51,504 bases of DNA, taken from the NCBI RefSeq assembly GCF_001039355.2, contig NW_019775698.1, positions 92,869 to 144,372 of the forward strand, given 5' to 3'. Position 1 is the first letter of the stretch; each line of letters begins with the position of its first letter. Under the pieces are notes generated by a model. It was not told where the DNA came from. It made no database searches and worked only from the letters and a program-made list of their open reading frames with translations. Made by a program: the position numbers and the translations under genes. The DNA comes from Lingula anatina (Eukaryota > Brachiopoda > Lingulata > Lingulida > Lingulidae). Below are positions 31,361-42,539 of the stretch, in pieces.

Positions 31361-31715
31361 GGGCAGATAAAGACAAAATGAAACTCATCCTCTATATCAT
31401 TTCGGTCACATAGTATACATTTTCTATCTTTTTTCGGAACACTGTGGTATCTCCCCTTTTCAATCGTGAGTTTATGATCTGACATTCTTAACTTACATAT
31501 AATTTGTCTAGTTTTAAAGGAGAGATTTTTTCCTAGATAGCCTTGTAGGTCGAAAATATCCGTCAAGTGTCTATACAGTAAACATTTAGATGCTTTTTGT
31601 ATTGTTTCACGAATTTCTTGAATAAAAATTGTCCCTTAAACGTGTTTCAAAGCCTTTAAGAAAATAAGATTCATCTGGTACATTTTTATCCTCCCAGACA
31701 TCTGATAGTCCATCT
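31345..31715 (-). pseudogene. Non-LTR retrotransposon C-terminal fragment (zinc-binding region)
   Basis: Minus-strand frame with SYFLKGFETRLRDNF, then after one frame break EIRETIQKASKCLLYRHL, RMSDHKLTIEKGRYHSVP, and a CILC-x-EDEFHFVFICP zinc-binding motif. This is a characteristic tail of invertebrate non-LTR polyproteins. It is cut off by the TTA microsatellite at 31319-31358. Its 5' end lies a few bases from the left end of the TIR-bounded interval at 31739. Confidence 0.6.
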
Positions 31716-31738
31716 CAAAATCATTCACGTATAACTAT

Positions 31739-34700
31739 CAGTCTGTCCGGAGATTCCGAGCTGCGCGTGCACATTGACTGAAGCGACGGCCATTTCCGCA
31801 CTACTTTCAGCAAAATCGAGTGAAAATGGACGACTTTTGATCTCTTCTTGTTTTCATGTGTATTTTTGTCAACTGTTGATGTGATTAAACGATATGTATA
31901 TAAAAGGAAGCGGGAATGTCTAGGGATTTGGAATTTTAAGGTTAGTTGTCATAAAAAATAGATTTAGAACTGTAAAATGGGAGATTTATCCACGCGGGTG
32001 ATTGCAAATGGAGCCCCGTTTCAGGTGTCCGCAATTTTCTATTTAAAGATTTCTGTAAGAATTTGAAATCTCACAATTTTTTAAAAACTAAATCATGAAA
32101 GCCAATTAAGCTGGGTTTCTAGCAGTATATATGTTTTGTAAATTCAGCTTTGTTCATATTTTTTAGCGCGAGGTGAAATCGACGCCAAGCACTCGCATTT
32201 CTGAAGCGTGTCACACTAGTGCGTTTCAACTATTACAAAATTACTACAATGTTTATTTCACCAGCGTTTTACATATATTCTAAAAGCTAAACAAGTGGGC
32301 TTCGTGTTGATATTAAATATATGTTGTGTTCGGGTCCCAACTGGCTGGCAAAGTGTTAATAATCCCGTGAAGTCGGTGTAAAAGTTGGCAAAACCTATTA
32401 TTTCAAGTGCAGTAGGTTACTGTGATTATGTATCGCAGGAAACGCAAAATATTTTCAAACAATTATATTTTGCAGAAAGACGAGATCATAAACTTTCAAA
32501 TGCTATATTATAAGGTATGTCTCCTACAATTTTTACCCATTTTGTGTGGGGAAATAAGTGAATCCCCAAAACGACGACAAAAATGGAACCCCATTTTCGT
32601 CATAATTTATAGCGTCACGTGACCAACCTGAAGCACTGACCCGACTTAGAAAGACTACAAGTTCTTTTTAAATATTCTGAATATCAGAGCAAACAGATTA
32701 CAATGAAAATAAAAATACGAACAAGGACTGTACAGCAAACATCAGATTTATTCCAAGAGTTAAATGCTTCATTCTGAAAACATCAAAAATGGTATAGTTA
32801 TGATCCACTCCACAAGAAATCCAGTGTGAATTTTGACTAATATAGGAAGATATTGCTAGATCTAGTTATAAATAAAACACGATTTTTTTATTTGGATATA
32901 TATTTACTGTACAATGAGGTTGTACTTTTTAAAGCCTGAAAGGGTTTTGATAATAAAAAAAATCACCAGTTTATTCATCAGGCCTATAAGATCTGCACTT
33001 ATGCCTTGTTCTCTTATTTTACTGCTCAAGATTTATTTCTATGTACTAGTACTATTTTTGTCTCTTACATATTAAACTATTTAAAATGAGACCCTCCAAT
33101 TATAATTTGAAAAAATCCCTAATCTATTGAAATTTACATGCAAAATATTAAAATCTGTATAATAAACAAAACTAAGTAAACTCGTGTCCTAAAACACTGT
33201 TCCTGGGAAATGTTCATTCAGCCTCATGAATATGCACTGAACTTTTCAAAGTTTGCCTTTTAAATCAAAGCAGTTAACAAGGCTGCAATAAACTCTTTGG
33301 CCAACTTGATCTGTCTATTCTGGGGGCAGGAGAAGCACCTGCCCCATCAAGTTATGAATATTACTTTAGCCCAAACTGACATACAAATAAGATCCTCCCC
33401 AGCTGAAAATTCTTGAATATAATTTGTAATTAAATACATATCAAAGTTCAAAATTGTGCTGTTTTCCCTGCCACCCAGTGGTTGATAGATTCCTTGACTA
33501 AATGATCATCAAAACTTGGCCCCTTAAAACTGCCGTCAAAATTTTGTTAACTTAAGCATAATATTCCCCAAACTTGACCTCCAGTCAGATTTGATTCTTT
33601 TGAGAGCACTGCATCCTCTCTCCATCTGAGAAGTAGACAGGCTGAACAAGGCAATTTCAGTTAGCATTATTGTATGTATTCTAGTCTTTGTCTGGTCTCC
33701 TAGCCTTGAAACAAATCGGTACACATCTTTTTTTTAAATTCACTATAATATTATATATATATTTAATTCACTATAAACCTGCCACCTATGTACTCTTTAA
33801 AGGCAGGCCACTCTCAATGGAAGTCTTTTGGGTCAAAGCCCATCCTGTTTAATACTGGAAGAAAATAATGTTCCAGAACTTGTCTGCTATGAGAAAGGTT
33901 TCTAGGGTTCAGTCACACCTGCATCAACAGCACCATCACACAAAATTGTGTGGAAATAAATTTTCCCTGGTCTTGACTAGAACACCTCTTCCCTTATTGA
34001 TATGAAATTCAGGAATCTGTTAAAATAATTATAATATAATGATAAAATCATACATGTAGAAACAAGAAATTTATACAAAGCAGATAAAAACTGAAATTTA
34101 ATGAAAAATCTATAGATTAAAAAAAAAAAAATCACCTCATTGTCAGTCTCACACCAGTTGTTTATCAAAATACTATATGGTATTAATAATTCCTTGGTCC
34201 TACTATAGTAATAGGCCAGTTATAAAAAATACAGAAGTATTGACTTTCTTTTTTTTCTTTTTTTTTTTGATAAAAACTTAATTACCTTCTAACTGGTATC
34301 TTTTCATTTCATGCCATCAAGTCCATTCTCATGCTATAGCTTAGGCAGGGATAGACCTGTATGCTGTCAGCATTTCACTAAAACTGAAAAAGCACATTGC
34401 ATAGGTCATAAAGTGTGCGTTGGTCATAAAGTGTGGCTGTGCCTTGACAAACTATTTTTTAAAAACTCGTTTAATTTAATTTAAACTTATTTCATTTACT
34501 TTTATTTTAATACCAACAATTTCAGATAAATTGAGAAAAATTGTAAAAAAAAAAAAAACACAATATTTAAACTTATAATGTAAAACAACTTTGGAACCTG
34601 CCCAAGAAAGACCTTTAGTACACCTGTAATGCTGATTGCGCAATGTGCTAGTTAACAGGTGTGTATAGACACACACACCCTATTTTGGAAAAGGTCTAGA

Positions 34701-35688
34701 TTCCAACTCCATAAAGGAAATAGAACGGATAAAGGTACGCAAGTACACACTTTATGTAAACAAAGTACAGCTGTAACTTTGCAACAAAATGTAACATTTC
34801 ACTAGTACTGAACGTCAACAAGTGCATTTTCTCTACTTCTATGATTTGAACTATGAGAAGGGAGGTTACTCCAAAATCATTTCTATATATTTCGGCGCTT
34901 CTATGAAACTTAGTAAATGCAAAAAAGACTCACCTTTTAGTCTGCAAACCCAAAGCTATATAACTTGAAAGGCAAACGGCATAATTTTCCAGTCTGAACC
35001 CATGTTATGGCAGCGATATGGTCTATCTGCAGCACCGATGTCGTTTCTTCATGTATTGTTTTCCATAACAGCTCTCACTATGACAGTGACACACTGTATA
35101 CTATATATATACACTTGAAAAGCTGAACATTCCATATTTTCAACCGAAATGCAAGATTTACCGAGAAAAACGCTCTCGAGTCACTTGATCAGTGCTACGT
35201 GACAGTCCCAATTTCGACTGACCTACATAATTCGCACTAAAGTAGAGATTTTACAAAGAAGGAAGGTTTCACAAAAAAATTATTCTTCGTGGTGTAATTT
35301 GAGCATATATAGTTTCACAAATCATTATAATATCAAAAAATTAGGTTTGTCCATTTTTTCTGCAATCATTTCATTTTTGGGTAAAAAATTCCAAGGTCAC
35401 CTTGGGAAAAACGCGTGTGCTATTTTTAGACAGCTGATACAAATTTTTCCACGGAAATGAAATGTTCATTTTACATTGTGCGTTTACATCAAGTTCTAAA
35501 TTTTATTTTTTGAAAGTTTCGAGCGGAATAATGGGCTATTCACAGAGTTTCATGGATTTTCATAACATATATGGATTTTGCAAAATATGGCGCGAAACAC
35601 ACGTCGCAGACTATTTTGTGCAAGCGCGTAGGATTTTTTGTAATAATCACCGCTTACGCATTGATATGCCAGATCTCCGGACAGACTG
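31739..35688. mobile_element. Candidate 3.95-kb element with 16-bp terminal inverted repeats
   Basis: CAGTCTGTCCGGAGAT at 31739-31754 recurs as its exact reverse complement at 35673-35688. Each end is flanked outward by TAT, a possible 3-bp target duplication. The interior is AT-rich with no recognisable transposase; its longest open frames are under 80 codons. GC-richer stretches lie near both ends (31739-31830 and 35580-35690). The right flank continues as a copy of sequence found upstream of GPCR 3, as expected if something inserted into a duplicated unit. The class is not assigned. Confidence 0.45.
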
Positions 35689-37000
35689 TATATAGATGTA
35701 ATCGCATACACGTTGAAATGACTTGTGCATACGGACTAATTAATGCATTTGTAAGATTTCCTAAGCATGTGAACATGTGTGGAATTTTTATCTCTTCTTT
35801 CATCTGACGCAAACGGTCCTCCCTGCGAATCTCGATCTGACCACCTTTCTTTGTCGATTTCTAAATTATGCGCAGGGTCTCAAACTCGTTTTTGCTAGTG
35901 GGTTGTTTTCTTGCACTTAACTTTATTTTATTGTACATTTCATTTTTTTAGTTGGGAGTAAAATAGTCTGAAACCAGAAACGACCTCCACCCACCAAACA
36001 CAGAACGTTTTATAGCGTTACCATAACGTGATCATAACGTTTTTTGGTAAAATTTACGTTAAGGTGACGTTATAGTAACGTTTTGTGTTTGCTGGGCACG
36101 TACAGAACTAAGCTGACATTCCGTTAATGAGCCTATTTCACACAAACCACGAATCCCACGAATCGCCAGGAATTAACAAATTTCAGGATTCGTGAGGATT
36201 CGTGAGATTTTGCCAATTTTCTGGTCTAATTCGACACGCTCTACGATTCAGTTACAATACAGGTGCGATTGTGTTACTAATATTCGTGAGATTCGGCTGG
36301 AACCGCACGAATATTGTCCAGAAATTCACTACGATTTTTTGGAATCGGGAGTTCGGGGCCAAAATTTTGAACAGCTCAAAATTTTTGCCACGAAATCCCG
36401 ATTGATCAAGAATTGCAAGAACTGACTACGATTATATATGTATGTGTTAAGAACTACACGAACTGATTACGATTCAACCACGAATCCTGAAATTTGTCAA
36501 TTCATGGCGATTCGTGGTCTGTGTGAAATAGGGGCATAAACTCGATCAGTGACAAAAACACTGTTTGCAATGACGTTGTACTGACAACCACTTACACTCA
36601 GTGTGTGATTAGGTTGAAACACTCTTTTTTGTAACTACTATTGTATGATTCTATCATAACAATTTGAAACGAAGTCCATGTTTCTTGAAATATATGGATT
36701 AATGCCATTGACAGAAAAACTAATACGGCACTTAGAAAAGTTTAAACGATTCATTGTAATGCAATTCTAAAGGATCTCTTCCAAAGAGTGCTAAATATGG
36801 TTCTGATCATTCAATCATTTCAAAGAGATGATATCGATGCTATGAAAAATTAATGTTTGGTATTGTCAGTTACAGGAAGGTTTACACACTGTTACTGGTG
36901 CATATCGCCATCCAGTTCACTACTGGATACATTCAACACACAAAATGCATAGAAAGACAGACAGTTCGATATCTTATTTATTCTGAATTGTCAGCAGAAG
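35689..37000 (+). promoter_or_regulatory. Duplicated upstream block, copy F (no receptor follows)
   Basis: Starts with GCATACGGACTAATTAATGC, as at 28880. Continues with AACGACCTCCACCCACCAAA and CGTTACCATAACGTGATCAT, as at 15896-15960. After the MITE at 36128-36536 it continues as copy D does (GATCAGTGACAAAAACACTG, CAATTTGAAACGAAGTCCAT, TTACACACTGTTACTGGTGC). No GPCR sequence follows; the next recognisable segment is block R. Confidence 0.5.
36128..36536. mobile_element. 409-bp MITE, PIF/Harbinger-like, TAA target duplication
   Basis: Flanked by TAA (36125-36127 and 36537-36539). The ends are inverted repeats of about 60 bp: TGAGCCTATTTCACACAAAC on the left against the reverse complement of the right end, TGCCCCTATTTCACACAGAC. 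Both then carry CACGAATC repeats. The 3-bp TAA/TTA duplication is typical of PIF/Harbinger. There is no coding capacity. Removing it restores the sequence seen across the LINE target site in copy D. Confidence 0.8.
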
Positions 37001-37269
37001 CACAAGAAATTGGGAAAACATTTTAATTCATTTTAATTTACTCTCACAATATCAGCAAGACAAGCAGTCAAAATTGAATTACATCTTTACATCCGTCTGC
37101 ATTCATGTAACTACCGTGGATGGGCTTGGTTAATATGAAGTTACTGTGAAACTATCTATTGGTACTTCCACCTTGGGTCCGTTAATTATTTTTAATACAT
37201 TTGAAATGTCCATAAGCACTCTCCAAGCTTTCCTTTGCTTTGTGTAAAATAATAACGGCCAAGGTCACA

Positions 37270-38705
37270 AGAGAGTAACCGTCAGTTTGACTGCTTGTAT
37301 TGGCTAGTCAGCTAATAACATTGAAAGGAAAAAGGGTCCAGTCTCTAAATTTAAACTATAACACAATGGCACGGAATATGAAGTTGGCGGAACCAGAAGT
37401 AATTATAATTATTGTAATTAGTTTATTGCATTCCTAATATAGGTATTTTTCACTCGCAAAAATGGAATAGCATTTTCAATTCAAGACGTATTTTCCCAAA
37501 CGACCTACAGTGTAATGGACTTAAGGTGAGGAAGTCGATTTACAAAAGCAAATATCACAAACTTACTCCCGCAGCTGTTGAAATGATTGCTATCGGGTGC
37601 GTTTTTAGGCCCGTAGAAGCACTGTGGTCAAAACAAAAAACTGTGTTCTTTTTTTAGCCAGCAAACTGGGTATTTGTATATTACAATGTACCTGGGAAGG
37701 CGGCTTGAGAGCCAGGGTCTTCTGGGTCTTCCGGAAGACGGTCAGATTTTCAAGTTTACATTGACGGTATCTAATTTTTTCTGTCGGAGGACGGTCAAAA
37801 TGGAGGATGGAGAGCATGCCCAAATTCTTTAAGCAAAAGTCTGATGTTGATGTGTTTCCCGGATACAATATTTTTCTACACATTTACCAATTTGCACTAC
37901 AGAATTCAATCAGCAATTTACAACACATCATTTTAAGCTATATATAATTTTGGCAGTTTCCCTTTATTTTTGAATTGTATAGCATTAAGAAACCAATAGG
38001 TCACTTCAAAACCTAAATAGCATTTAAAATTTTTCATACATGCCTTGCCACATAACTCCGTGAATTATCCCACATCCAAGTCTAATAGCCCTTCCTATTG
38101 AATACAGTGACGTACAGAGGTATCTGCATCTGCCTCCAAAATTAATACAGCTCTACTGGCATACTTTTATCAACAGTTTTTAACATATCCCACCTAGAAC
38201 TTATAACATTATAAAAAGTTATACAGAGAATCAATTTCTGTCAATATAAAAACTGAAAAAAAAGAGTGAGGATGTCACCAAATGGTACTATTCAGTCTCA
38301 ATTTTCTCATTTTCATTCCAAGATTTCTGTCATCTTCCTATTGCCACCAGTGACTCTCATTAACTGGTTTGGGTTGCCCCCTAAAAATTGGAAGAATAAA
38401 TTCAGTCCTGCGACAGTTTACCAGGACCATGTCATAACATACTGATAAATTCCATGCACCACTATCTTACTACACGTGATAAGTGTCACTTTCCTTATTC
38501 TCTTTTAGTCATAGACTGGGTTCCCATACCTAGATTGATCCATCTGGATCGATCTAACTCCCTGGGGAGTCTCACCGGTCTAAATGTCTAACCGGTTTAA
38601 ATGTCTGTCATGCCTACCGAATAAGCTAGAGGGTAAAATACTTCAATTAGCCCGTAACACCTCTACTAGGCGTGACAGACATTTAAGCCAGTCACGTTGA
38701 CAGCA
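37270..38705. repeat. Block R, copy F, plus foldback family 2
   Basis: Opens with GGCACGGAATATGAAGTTGG. Carries block R landmarks from CCCGCAGCTGTTGAAATGAT (37571) and ends with a foldback family 2 element (38540-38705: ATCGATCTAACTCCCTGGGG and GGCGTGACAGACATTTAAGC). An extra segment of about 165 bp (37661-37825) is absent from the other block R copies. Confidence 0.6.
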
Positions 38706-40123
38706 ATTTAGAATTTTTTTTCACTCAAGACAAAATTAGGTATCTATGGTGTGTAACAATAGGGACTTTCCAAAGCTTAATTTGACCTTAAATATGTTCC
38801 AGTACCGTTTGGATTTAGGCGAGCGACGTAATTGTAACCTCAACCTGTGGTATCCCCGATGAAAGCACCAGGATGAACACTGAAAAGCATAGTACAAAAA
38901 TATATTTTTTTAAATATCGATTACAACATGTTGTACAATGACAGTGAGTCCTAAAAGGGTTAAGGGACTCTTTTGACTTAAAAGCAATTCATTTCGAAAT
39001 TAAAAGAAGCAAAATAGGTTAGCATAAATTAAGCAACAACCAGTATGAAGAACAACTCCCTTTTTAAGTGAGGCAAGACACCCTCTTCACACTGATTATA
39101 ACCTTTAAAAAGACATTATGCAACAAGGCAAAGGAGTTATGCAAAGTTCTTTCAACTAGTGTGTGAATACAACACATTCTTTGTCACTTTTACAAGACAA
39201 TGGAGGCGAGCAAGTGGAGTACCGTACTCGGATTAAGAATGTGTACATTTACCCCGTGGACCATTTGAAGATTACACTGCGATTAATGCGGTGGAAAATA
39301 CAATAGAGAGAGTGTATAATGATAGGGTCGCTAAACGATTGTTGACGGCATATAGTAACTAGCCTAATCCCTTGGTCGCCTGGGTAGCCACGCCCCCTTA
39401 GAGTACTTATGTAAACAAACGGTCTCCCGTAGCGAACTATCCTTTTGTTCAACAGCTTCGCGCGTGCAGCTGATTATGTATGTAGTGACACTATAGCTAA
39501 CTGCATATAAATTTGTGCTAGCTGTTATTTGATTCATTCTGCTGTGTCAGATGTTGTGGATCAGCCCACTGGTTCGTTGACTTCTGTTTTTCTGAAGATT
39601 GGTGGTGCAGATTTTGAGTGCTTAATTATGTACCCTCCTTCTAACAAGAGAAAGGGGAAGGGAGATAAAAAGAGAGAGTGTCAAATGAAACGGGTAATGA
39701 GTAATACATTACATTAAATAAAGGGACTCGCGGTGGAAGAAACGATAGACTGTTTTGCATCAAGGTATGCCATTATAATCCGACATGGCCCATAACATGA
39801 TCCATAACATGACTCATTGTTGTATGCCTTATATTTGTGCCGACTAATATTTTACTCTCGTTCATTTCGTGAAACTATTTCCTTAAAATAAAGTTTTGCC
39901 TGTATAAATTAACTTTGTGACATGAAGTAATTAATAAAACGCGCCTGTTGAAAAGGGGGCTTTTCGTAACTAATAAAGGTTCACTATTCAGAAAAATATC
40001 GTCGCCGTTCGTCGCCGCTACCTTCAGGAAAGCGTACCCTCCGCGTGGATCACCGGCATTTTTGATTATCTGACAAATTAGGGCAATTTACGTTTTAGCT
40101 AATAATTCTGAATTTACTAATAT
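38706..40123. other. Spacer with one weak exon-like segment
   Basis: Mostly featureless. At 39551-39692 (plus) a GCTGTGTCAG acceptor is followed by an open stretch encoding SLTSVFLKIGGADFECLIMY, then a basic PSNKRKGKGDKKRE stretch, and a donor CGG|GTAATG. No domain is recognised and no partner exon seen. Confidence 0.25.
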
Positions 40124-40657
40124 NNNNNNNNNNNNNNNNNNNNNNNNNNNNNNNNNNNNNNNNNNNNNNNNNNNNNNNNNNNNNNNNNNNNNNNNNNNNN
40201 NNNNNNNNNNNNNNNNNNNNNNNNNNNNNNNNNNNNNNNNNNNNNNNNNNNNNNNNNNNNNNNNNNNNNNNNNNNNNNNNNNNNNNNNNNNNNNNNNNNN
40301 NNNNNNNNNNNNNNNNNNNNNNNNNNNNNNNNNNNNNNNNNNNNNNNNNNNNNNNNNNNNNNNNNNNNNNNNNNNNNNNNNNNNNNNNNNNNNNNNNNNN
40401 NNNNNNNNNNNNNNNNNNNNNNNNNNNNNNNNNNNNNNNNNNNNNNNNNNNNNNNNNNNNNNNNNNNNNNNNNNNNNNNNNNNNNNNNNNNNNNNNNNNN
40501 NNNNNNNNNNNNNNNNNNNNNNNNNNNNNNNNNNNNNNNNNNNNNNNNNNNNNNNNNNNNNNNNNNNNNNNNNNNNNNNNNNNNNNNNNNNNNNNNNNNN
40601 NNNNNNNNNNNNNNNNNNNNNNNNNNNNNNNNNNNNNNNNNNNNNNNNNNNNNNNNN
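40124..40657. other. Assembly gap (534 N)
   Basis: A run of N. Open frames spanning it are meaningless. Confidence 1.
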
Positions 40658-41361
40658 AGCTTCACAATTTCTGGTCAATGTAAAGAGTACATGGCTAGCT
40701 AATTTATTTTAAGTGTATGCTGTTCTTTTGACCAGTATATCATTTTTCACTGCGTGTTTAGCATTACAAGTATCAAGAGGCTGATGGACATTTCTCTCTC
40801 TATGGGCTGGGGAACCAGTTACCCACCCTGTATCTTTTACATGCACACATATCTGTAAATATAATAACTGCTCCATGTGGTAGTGCAATTAATACTGGTA
40901 CCCCTTGTCTTGGGGGTTTTAGAAACTTTAAGATAATAACTTTTTTAGTCAGAATTCATCATACTTGGTGTGAAAGTCAACTGCAACAAGAAACATGATA
41001 AACTGATGTCACTTGACCAATGTGTCACATACTTATGCTGTTTTTTTTTTTTCAATTATGACTACCTTAATTGTTAAGCAAATACATTTTTACAATAATA
41101 ATTTTTGTTTGATTTCAGATATCATCCAAATTATTCCTTACAGTCCAATATAAATTCTACAGTTGTGATATAATTCAGACAGATATCCAAGCAGACATGG
41201 CTCAATTTGTAACACATTTTCATGGATCACATACAAAACATGAAACATGATTAATCTTTTACTCAGTGATGGAAGGGTTTTCCATGAATACTTATTCTAT
41301 ACAAAAGTTACTCGCATATTGCCTCACTGACTGATAAAAAGCAGCCATGAAAATATAAAAG
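40658..41361. other. Upstream region of the NHL gene
   Basis: Non-coding. A good acceptor (TTTGTTTGATTTCAG) at 41105-41119 could start a 5' UTR exon joined to the NHL open frame. The in-frame TAA six bases before the ATG shows that coding does not continue upstream. Confidence 0.35.
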
Positions 41362-42207
41362 ATGTCCAGACCAAAATTGCTAAAAGCATCAGCCACGAGA
41401 TCATCCGACAAAGCATTCTATTCCTATGCCATGGCCACAGACCACACCGGCAGTCGCATCTACGTAAGAGAAGGAAATGAGAAATCATGCTCAGTTCTTG
41501 AACTTCTACGTGGCAGCAATGGCCAGTTTAAGACCTGCATTCCAGCGACTACTGGAGGATACCACAATATGGCTGTGTCTGACTCAGGCCATATTTATCT
41601 CTCTGACAGTGTTGACAAGGACTTAAAAGTGTATTCACCGACAGGTGTGCTGTCAAATAGTTTTGGAGGCCATGCCCTTCAGAAGCCCGGGCCTCTGACT
41701 ATAAGCAAACAGGGACATGTTCTGGTGTACGATAAGCAACATCGAAGTGTCTTTTCATTCAGTCCCGACAGTGGACATGTGGTGAAAGTAATACACATTA
41801 ACAAAGATATAACCCCCTTCTGCCTGACTGTTGATAGAGCAAATGAAAATATCTTGCTAACAGATCATGACCACCACTGCTTCTATACTCTCTCACTGGA
41901 CACTGGTCAAGTTGTTTTTAGCCACGGCACCCCTGGCCGGAGTGGGTCCAGTAACAATCAGTTGTACTACCCCTCAGGGGTTTGCACGGATGGACATGGT
42001 CACATTTTCATTGCTGATCAATGCAATAAGAGGGTGGTCATGTTAAGTCTCAATGGCCAATTCATCAAACATTTGCTCAATGAGATGGATGGACTTAGGA
42101 AACCTTTAAGTGTAGCTATCGATTCTGAGGGACATATTGTTGTGGCTGATCAGTTTAAAAATCAAGACAGATGGGCCTACGCCCTCAAAACATTTCAATA
42201 CTGGTAA
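41362..42207 (+). CDS. NHL-repeat beta-propeller protein (TRIM-NHL-like, propeller only)
   Basis: Intronless 281-residue protein. Repeated blade motifs: HNMAVSDSGHIYLSDSVDK (about 67-85), PLTISKQGHVLVYDKQHRS (about 110-128), FCLTVDRANENILLTDHDHH (about 151-170), YYPSGVCTDGHGHIFIADQC (about 202-221) and PLSVAIDSEGHIVVADQ (about 248-264). NHL propellers bind protein or RNA; in animals they usually form the C-terminus of TRIM2/3/71-type proteins. Here there is no RING, B-box or coiled coil, and an in-frame TAA six bases upstream of the ATG closes the frame. No signal peptide or membrane segment. It lies on the strand opposite PSMD5. Whether it acts as a stand-alone propeller or is a retroposed fragment is open. 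Confidence 0.75.
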   Translation: MSRPKLLKASATRSSDKAFYSYAMATDHTGSRIYVREGNEKSCSVLELLRGSNGQFKTCIPATTGGYHNMAVSDSGHIYLSDSVDKDLKVYSPTGVLSNSFGGHALQKPGPLTISKQGHVLVYDKQHRSVFSFSPDSGHVVKVIHINKDITPFCLTVDRANENILLTDHDHHCFYTLSLDTGQVVFSHGTPGRSGSSNNQLYYPSGVCTDGHGHIFIADQCNKRVVMLSLNGQFIKHLLNEMDGLRKPLSVAIDSEGHIVVADQFKNQDRWAYALKTFQYW

Positions 42208-42539
42208 ACAATTAATATCTGGTAAAATATCTGAATCACTTTTTCACAAGAAAAAAGTGACAATTTTCTTTTTAATTCAGTATAATATATTGAATATATA
42301 CTGATATATGTTATTAAAAATAATTATTTATTGATAATGTATTTAGTCTTAGGAAAAAACTTTAACGATAACACTAAATTAATGTATTTTTCTCAGAAGT
42401 ATTAAAACTTAATTTTTTGTAATCTGCAATGAACACTGAGAGTACTTAGTTTAAAGAGTCAATAAATGTTAACTCACTAATGGTCAATTATTATTCTTAT
42501 TATTAATTTCTAAAATGAGCTTTTTTCTGTTATTCTTAC

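Noticed and set aside
40088-40678. Frames spanning the N gap
   Set aside because: Unknown bases; no information.
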